DNA from: Diplosphaera chodatii
Taxonomy: Eukaryota; Chlorophyta; Trebouxiophyceae; Prasiolales; Stichococcaceae
Reading direction: 5' to 3'
Assembly (NCBI GenBank): GCA_032358165.1
Contig: JAALGY010000019.1
Span: 1,550,001 to 1,614,000 of the forward strand
Length of the DNA: 64,000 nucleotides
This document shows, piece after piece, positions 57,634 to 64,000 of the stretch; position 1 is the first letter of the stretch; each line of letters opens with the position of its first letter. The notes beneath the pieces are model-generated. The model was not told the origin of the DNA and ran no database searches. It was given only the letters and a program-made list of their open reading frames with translations. A program made the translations under genes and the position numbers.

Positions 57634-59993
57634 CTATGGGCTGGCCCCAGCAAAGCGGTAGACGGTCTCATCCTCGGAGCTGCCGCCCACCAGCTCGTCG
57701 TCCTGTACATAGCTGCTGTAGTCGATGCCCAGGCCCTCGCACACGCCGGCCGCCACCTGCAGCACTGGCGCCGCCAACTGTCAGCTCCAGTGGCGCTGGT
57801 GCTTCGCACAGTTCACATGGGTCAGCAGCAACGAGCTGCGCAACAAGAGTGCTCAGAATCAGACTGCTTCCTGAGAGCTTTGCAACGAGATTGAATGCTG
57901 CTGAATCAATGCGAACAAGCGGTGAGCGTAGTAGTACCTTGGGGACGTCGTCCACGATTGCCGCTGTCACCCCGTGCTGCAGGTGCTGCTGCAGCACCCA
58001 GGCAGGGTCGTTGTTGCCGACGCCAAATGTCATCAGCTGCAGACCAGTAAATGCATCATCAGCAACTGTGTCAGTCAAAGCTACAAACTTCTGGCACCTC
58101 AGCGACACCACCATGAGGATTGTGCCAGGCACTCCTGCCTGCGAGCCGCTGAACGCTGCAAGCATGCGCACCAGTGGTCCGTGGCAACAACTAAAAGCAC
58201 CTGCAGGCCCTGCTGCCGTGCGGCGGCGACTGCCTCGGGCTGGCTGCGCAGGGCCCCGCACTCCAGGACCAGGCCCTGCAGCGAGTGCTGCGCCGCCCAC
58301 TGCACGGCGGCGGCCACGCTGTTGCGGCGCTTGTCCGAGTGCCACACGATGCCGTCCGAGAGGAACAGCACCTGCGCGGTGGCATGCGCCTGGACACGAT
58401 GCACTGCGAGAGGGCGGGCAGGTTCCCAGGAGGGTGCAGGCTGCTTGCGCAGCCCATGCTGCTCTCGGGTCCACTGCTGCCTGCAACAGCACTCGCCGCT
58501 CAGGCTGGTGGCTGCTGCTGCGGCCAACAAGCGCACCGGGATGCGCTGCTGCCGCTGCCGCAGCGCCGCGCACACGTCCGGGTCGAAGCTGCTGAACATC
58601 ATGCGCCGCCCGCTGGCGGCGGCGGCTGACGTCACGCCCAGGACGGCGTCCACCATGCGGTCCACCTCCGCCTGCGCGGTCAGCACCTGTCGCTCAGCAC
58701 GTGCACAGCAGCAGTGCCCCGCAACACGTGGTGTACCAAGCGACGATCGAGCTGGCACGGCAGCGTGCTGCGGGGTGTCCACCTGGGGCGTGCGCGGGCA
58801 GCTCCTGGGTGTGGCCATCTTCACCTCGATGTCGAAGCCCACGTGCTCCGGGAGCTCCGCAAACACCTGCCACGACGCGCCGGCAAGCGTCAGGCGGGGT
58901 GGCTCACCCACGCATGGGCACAAGCAGGGACGAGGTGACGACAGCTGCCCTGCACCAATGGCACCAGCGGTGCTCTGGCGAGCACCTGGGCAAGCGTGGG
59001 CAGCCGGTCGTCGATGGCGCACTGCCAGGGCGAGGGCTCCTTGTGGTACACGCCAGTACTGTCCCAAAAGGACCGCAACAGCTGCTTGCCCTGCAGCATG
59101 TGTTCATGTTTTGCCCACATACCAGATGTGTCTGCCCGCCAAGGATTGCCAGGTTTGCAGCGGACTCGGCGGTCAAGTTATGAGGACCACAGCAGCCCGT
59201 GACCAGTCTGAAGGTGCTTCAGCAGCGTACCAGCAGGCTGCTGAACTCGTGCAGCGTCAGGTCTGCGATGTCGGCGGAGGTGGTGCTGCCATCAGGCTGC
59301 CGCCACACCACCGTGTCGTCATGCCACAGCACCGGCACGCCATCCTTTGTCACCTGCCGAAACAGTGCGGACGGATGCTCAGATCACCGCAGCAGCACCA
59401 GACGGGGCCTGGCGCCGCAGCGCTGTGCACAGTTGCTTCGTGGACGAGTCTTGTGTACCAGCAGCACATGTGTGGGGCCAGAACTGTCAGGGTGCAATCA
59501 ACCACCTGCACGTCGAACTCGACGAAGGTGGCGCCGGCCTCCGCGGCCCGCAGGAAGGACTCCACCGTGTTTTCCCGGTAGGCCGGGATCGTGTCTGCAT
59601 GCCGCAGATTCATGCCCATCCTGCATGCAGCACACGGCATGTGACCAACATCTCAGCAGACACGTGTGTTTGGGCTGCGTGCAACATCCATTTCAGGCCG
59701 GCATTGGCTCAGCAGCAGGTCCCAGTCAGCGGTGCTCTGAACACCATCGTACTTTGGCGCAAGTGGATGCTAGACTGCTTGCAGCTTCGCGTACAGTGCA
59801 GCTGTTGCTCGATCAGACCGGCCTGCTGCAACGACACGCCTCCACACGGCTGCTCGTCACAGTGCACCGAGGTCGGTTGCTGTGACGTGTGGCATGTTGA
59901 GACGCACCCTCTGTGACCGCCAAGCGCAAGGGCGCCGTGCGGATCCAGCAGTGATCCTAGGGACGTCCGGTGCTGGATGGACGAGGGCAGCAC
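57634..59993 (-). CDS. Glycerophosphodiester phosphodiesterase (5' end unresolved)
   Basis: GDPD-family enzyme that splits glycerophosphodiesters into glycerol-3-phosphate and an alcohol. Exon order on the minus strand: an exon ending GALALGGHRG (59908-59993) splices in phase to MGMNLRHADTIPAYRENT (about 59632). Then come ATFVEFDVQ (metal-binding Glu/Asp), TKDGVPVLWHDDTVV (catalytic His), SPWQCAIDDRLPTLAQV, HVGFDIEVK, RRMMFSSFDPDVCAALR, SDGIVWHSDKRRN, GLVLECGALRSQPEAV, FGVGNNDPAWVLQQ, GVTAAIVDD and GIDYSSYVQDDELVG. The TAG is at 57634. HRG, EFD, HD and the EVK Glu/Lys are all present. The HRGxGMNLRHAD form recalls the GDE1/GPCPD1 branch. No SPX or starch-binding domain could be placed upstream. 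Long plus-strand frames here are shadows. Confidence 0.88.
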
Positions 59994-60950
59994 CTGCGGA
60001 GCAGCATGCTCGCGGTTGTGGTCTGTCTGACAAGCCACCGAATCCTCCGTCAGCACGTGGGAACCGTTTTCTCAGCATAGCTACTCGATCTGGTATGCAA
60101 CAAGGTCACTCAAGCCTCTCGATTACGTGCGGTCAACACAGCGGCTGAAAACACCAGAATATGTCAATGGGATCTTGATGACCAAGAGACGCAGCACGCA
60201 GCCCGTGAGCTTCATGACACGCCAGCTCACCTGCGTCATGCTGTGTCGCTTCTGTACGTCGTGAGGGGCCGTGAGGGCTGGTGCAGCGGCCGCTGAGGCC
60301 ATTGCCGCGTAGCTGCACCTGTTGATACCGGGCTGCGCACTGCACGAAGCAACTTCACGCGAGACTGTCAGCCGCTGGGCCCCGGGGCGAAGAATGCCTC
60401 CCGCGGGCAAAGGTACAAACCATCTGGCAAACATTGGTCGTCATTGCAGGCCCAGATCTGCGTGGCATCTGCTCGAAGCATATGCCAATTGCCGGGTAGC
60501 CGCCCCCAGCTCGCTGCTTGAACCCCTGCCGAGGAATATGACGCCACACCGGCGTGGATTGGCGGCACGGACGGCTGCGTTGCAAGCTGTGTGGGTCAAG
60601 GATTCGCGACCAACAGGCGGCCGCATGTGTGTTCGTCTGTGCAGCTTTGCTTCCTGTGCAGCTTGCTTGATACACGTCCTTCGCTGTGCAACCTAGCTGC
60701 ACTAAGGGTCTGTACCTCTATAGGGGACACAGCCTGGCTGCTATGAAGTCTGTAGCCGTATATGGTCCTACCCCCTCCTACATACAGCCAGTATGCAGCT
60801 GCTGCCTTGCATACAAAGCTGACATGCGACCATGCTTCACAGAATTGCAGAAACTCTGCAAGGCCATAGCTGTGCACCACACAAGCAGGGTTTCCCCCAA
60901 AGACCTCTGCGAACCATGCCCGGCCGCCCGAGCGTCAGCAGGCCGGACCC
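59994..60950. other. 5' flank of phosphodiesterase gene / 3' flank of sacsin-like gene
   Basis: Probably contains one or more 5' exons of the phosphodiesterase gene, since the HRG exon is entered by a splice. I found no exon with recognisable domain content. Confidence 0.35.
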
Positions 60951-63900
60951 TCAGCCGTTGAAGATGCGCAGGACGCCGCCGGGCCGGCGGCAGAAGGCGC
61001 AGCGCCCCGGCACCGAGGCCGCGCACCCCCGGCACAGCGTGTGCCCGCACTCCTTCATGGCCGCGTCCACTTGCGCGCCCAAGCAGATGCGGCACTGCCA
61101 CGCCGCCGCCGCCGCATCTGCCGCCTCCGCCGCCTTGCTCAGATCCTGTAGGAAACACACATGCTTGCAGGGTGTCAACCCTGAGCAGGCGCTGGGTGCA
61201 GGGGCCCACTTCTGCAGCAGACGGCTTGTGTATGGCTTCTGCAAAAGGCTGCCGCAGGGTATGAACGAATCTGGCGGCGATTTGCGCACCTGCTGCAGCT
61301 GACTGGCCTTGAGCCGCAGCTCGTCCTTCTCGGTACGCAATGCGAGCGCCTGCAGCACCATACTCCGATGAGAGAGCAGCACAACCGGCAAATAGTTCCC
61401 CTCGTATATTCACATGCAATGCGCGTGCTTGCCATGGAATGACGCCCGCACGCACACATCTAGATGCGTCCGGGTCACCTGAGCCAACAGCTGGCGGGAG
61501 TCTGCGCCCGCCGGCAGCCCAGCAGCTGCCAGCATCTCGCTCACGGCTGCAGCCGCCTCTGCCGCGCTGACGTTACCATCGCGGGCAGCTGCGGCCGGCC
61601 CTGCTGCTGGTGCTGTGTCACCCCGCACTCCGGCGGCAGGGACGCTGGCAGCAGCACCAGCAGGCCCGTCGTCGCCAGTGGCTGCTGGCGACGCTGCTTG
61701 GTGTGCGGTGCCCCAGACTGCCGCATCACGGTGTGTACTGCCCATAGCGGTGGGGCTGCCGCTGCCGCCGCTGAAGCACCAGACTTGCGTGGAGAGCAGC
61801 TCTGCATACTTGCCTGGCGCCACCTGCAGCACATTCGTTTGCAGTACTTAAAATGTATTCCATCAGGATCGTCAGCTGCAGTCCAGGAAGGACGAGCTGA
61901 TACGCACAGTTGGGAGTCCTGACTCCTTTAGCTTGGAACCCTCTGCAGACGGCCGCACCTCGAGCGGCACACGGTGCAGCGGCTGCCCAGCGGGCGGCCG
62001 GGCGTCTGCTGTGACGCGCCCATACAGCAGCTGCTGCTCCTGGCCGCCGCGATGTTCCGGCGCATATGCGCACAGCTCGCCTGCGTCGCCACGCTCAGGG
62101 TGTTCCGACACAATGCAAAGTGACAGATGTGGAAGCTTGCATGGCATGAGCGCTGAGCTATGCAGGGGCATGGGCTGCTTGCCGGTGTTGCTGTGCCTCA
62201 CAACAGTTGCTGCCTGCGGCATGCGTGCTTGCCTGCACAGAATGGCCTCAACGGCCGCAGCTGCGCGCACGCGGCGTCCGCTGCCAGCAGCGGCGTTCCC
62301 GGCTGCCCAGCGCCGGCCAGGCGGTCCACCTCCAGGCCGCCTGCACACACGTACTGCATGCTCAGCACAGAATACATCACACACACCACACCTGGGAGCA
62401 CCTCTGGACAAACACCCATCACAAACATCAAAGCGCACATTGCCCTGAGCTCAAAGCTGATAACCTTCTGCAGCTTCCTACTGAGGCACATGCCTCGCAA
62501 CTTGTAACTGGGCCACAGCACAGTGCCTGCAGAGGGGCTTGCCTGTGCTCTGACTGAGGCCGCCTGGCGCCAGCTCAGCCGCGATCCCCGGCAGCAGCGC
62601 AGCGTCCGCCGCCAGAAGGGACTGCAGCGGCAGCGGAAGTGGGGACCCGAGCGCCGCTGAGATGGCTGCAGCGAGGACGGTGGCTGCTGGGACGCCCGGC
62701 GGCGGCGCGGCAATCACAGCAGTTTTGCCGTCCACGTCCACAAAGAACGGCACCTGCTCCAGGACTTTGTTTTGTCAGCTGGCAGCACGTTGACTGGCAC
62801 GAAATCGACCAGGCACCACGGTCACGAAACTGTTCGCCAAGGCCATATCCAGCACTTCTGATCTTGCCTTGAGTGCGTCGCCGGCCTCGGCGCCATCAGA
62901 ACGCCGCACAACCCGCGTGTAGCAGCGCTCCACGAAGCGCAGGCCGCCAGCAAGCTTCCCCAGCCGGGCTGCAACCTGCATGCACACCGGTAACATGCTA
63001 ATGATCAACCAAGCAGTGCAAAGCGCTCTGGTCGGGTTCGCACCAATTTCAACGATCCTCTGATACTTGCAGCAATCAAATTACGCAGCATAAATGGATG
63101 ACCGCAACAGGGTGTGTGTTCTACCATCAACTAGGGTATGCAGCGCCACTGCACAGGTGCATATAGTTCAAGTTCGCACCTCTCGTGCAGGCAGGGGCTG
63201 TAGTGATGGCACTGCGTCAGCGGACGCATGCAGCACATCACATACTGCCGCCGCAAAGGCTGGCAGCTGCAGTCGCTCACGTGCTGATGCCAAGGGAATG
63301 TCCTGCGCAGGGGCAACCAGCTTACAGGGCTGTATCAGGTGCAGCAGACATGACGGTGCTGAGGCAGGCACTGGGCACAAGATATGTTCACGGATAATCA
63401 AGCGCATGATTGCCACCGGCCTGCACGGCTGACGTTTACCTGGATGGACTGCAACTCGTTGTCGCTGGACGTGCCAAAGCTGTCCAGCACCTCGACCACG
63501 ACTTGCTCCAGGGGAGGGATGTGCAGCACTTTTGCAATGGCAGGGCCCAGTTTGGGGTGCGCAACGGCCAGACGCCGGGCGTCCACCCTGCAAACATTGC
63601 ACGCCTCCCACACGCTGTGGCACACAGAAGGTGCCGGCGGATGCACCGTACGACTTGCACGCATTCGCAGTGAAGCTCAACCTCCGTTGTGATCCCAGCA
63701 GAGCAGCATGCTAGCGCAGCAAGTGTGGTGCTACAGGAGCGGACCCACACCCAGAGGCGCTGCAAACTCGCAGGCTGGTTGCGCAGCCTGGCTGCACGGC
63801 AGCACGTTCTGGTGCTGTCGGGTTTGGAGCGTCTGGTTTGGGACGTCTGGGCTGTCGCACCTGCGCAGCAGGCTGCGGGGCGCGGTGCCGATGTGCACGC

Positions 63901-64000
63901 AGGCTCCAGCGGGCGCCAGCCGCCCGTCCGCGGTCAGCACCGGCACCCTGCCGCGCGCAGCGGCCTGCCTCGTCGCCTTAATCTGCACCCATCAGGCAGT
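60951..64000 (-). CDS. Sacsin-like protein, C-terminal part with RING finger (5' end beyond window)
   Basis: The minus-strand gene enters from the right edge and ends with a stop at 60951. The last exon holds a C3HC4 RING (CRICLGAQ, ECGHTLCRGC, CAFCRRP). Upstream exons include FFVDVDGKTAVIAAPPPG with ALGSPLPLPLQSLLAAD (about 62600-62750), and LLYGRVTADARPPAGQ with HRVPLEVRPSAEGSKL (about 61930-62060). These match the segment before the RING in plant sacsin homologues, where YGRV-DVRPSAGQ and LGSPLPLPIGSL are typical. A disordered Ala-rich exon (61480-61830) and a short coiled helix (RTEKDELRLKASQLQQ) precede the RING. Sacsins are giant HSP90-like ATPase-fold proteins; the ATPase repeats would lie outside this window. 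The RING suggests ubiquitin-ligase activity. Assignment rests on two segments plus the RING. Confidence 0.75.

Noticed and set aside
57144..59581. Two long plus-strand open frames (57144-58595, 483 codons; 57974-59581, 535 codons)
   Set aside because: They run opposite the phosphodiesterase exons and introns, are Arg/Ala/Cys-rich with no domain motifs, and are explained by high GC on the complementary strand.

Overview
The window is nuclear DNA from a green plant-lineage eukaryote, most likely a chlorophyte alga. Genes are GC-rich and split into many short exons. Introns mostly follow GT..TGCAG, with a few GC donors. Several products are typical of green plastids: an EXECUTER family protein, glutamate-1-semialdehyde aminomutase, beta-amylase with a plastid-like leader, and a lumen-type small protein. 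Cold-shock, Rab5, SAS-6 and TKL-kinase genes fit the same picture. I cannot name the species. Splice sites were read by eye from reading frame, intron phase and family conservation, so first exons are the weakest part. Layout from left to right: 3' part of an unrecognised Ser/Gln-rich gene (+, to 1715); DHRS7-like short-chain dehydrogenase (-, 2570-4696); membrane-anchored PAN plus cyclophilin protein (+, 5546-8086); stand-alone ASCH-domain protein (-, 8256-9954); receptor-type TKL kinase with a very large N-lobe insertion (+, about 11073-16308); EXECUTER protein (-, 16969-22084); a MITE-like inverted-repeat element (22823-23088); beta-amylase with large low-complexity insertions (+, 23499-29512). 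Then: PAM2-motif protein (-, 30427-31280); single-exon glutaminase with a C-terminal TerB-like helical domain (+, 31826-34198); cold-shock/glycine-rich/CCHC RNA-binding protein with a 9-nt microexon (-, 35191-36901); an uncertain small ORF (-, 37745-38270); Rab5 GTPase (+, 38724-40106); small lumen-type protein (-, 40789-41990); centriolar SAS-6 (+, 42465-46586); unknown 142-residue protein (-, 47419-48033); GSA aminomutase (+, 49172-52590); STRAP WD40 protein (+, 53420-55874); CB5LP-like cytochrome b5 (-, 56206-56890); glycerophosphodiester phosphodiesterase (-, 57634 to about 59993); and the C-terminal part of a sacsin-like RING protein running off the right edge (-, 60951-64000). The genes do not form an operon or a single pathway. 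They alternate strands, with short convergent 3' ends (170 bp between the cyclophilin and ASCH genes) and divergent promoters. A loose plastid theme links EXECUTER (singlet-oxygen signalling), GSA aminomutase (tetrapyrrole supply, hence photosensitisers) and beta-amylase (starch), but I see no evidence that they are co-regulated. I found no prokaryote-style system, CRISPR array, rRNA or tRNA. The most unusual items are domain architectures: PAN-cyclophilin, glutaminase-TerB, and the split-lobe kinase. Next come the MITE carrying degenerate telomere-type repeats and a gene with two apparent GC-AG introns.
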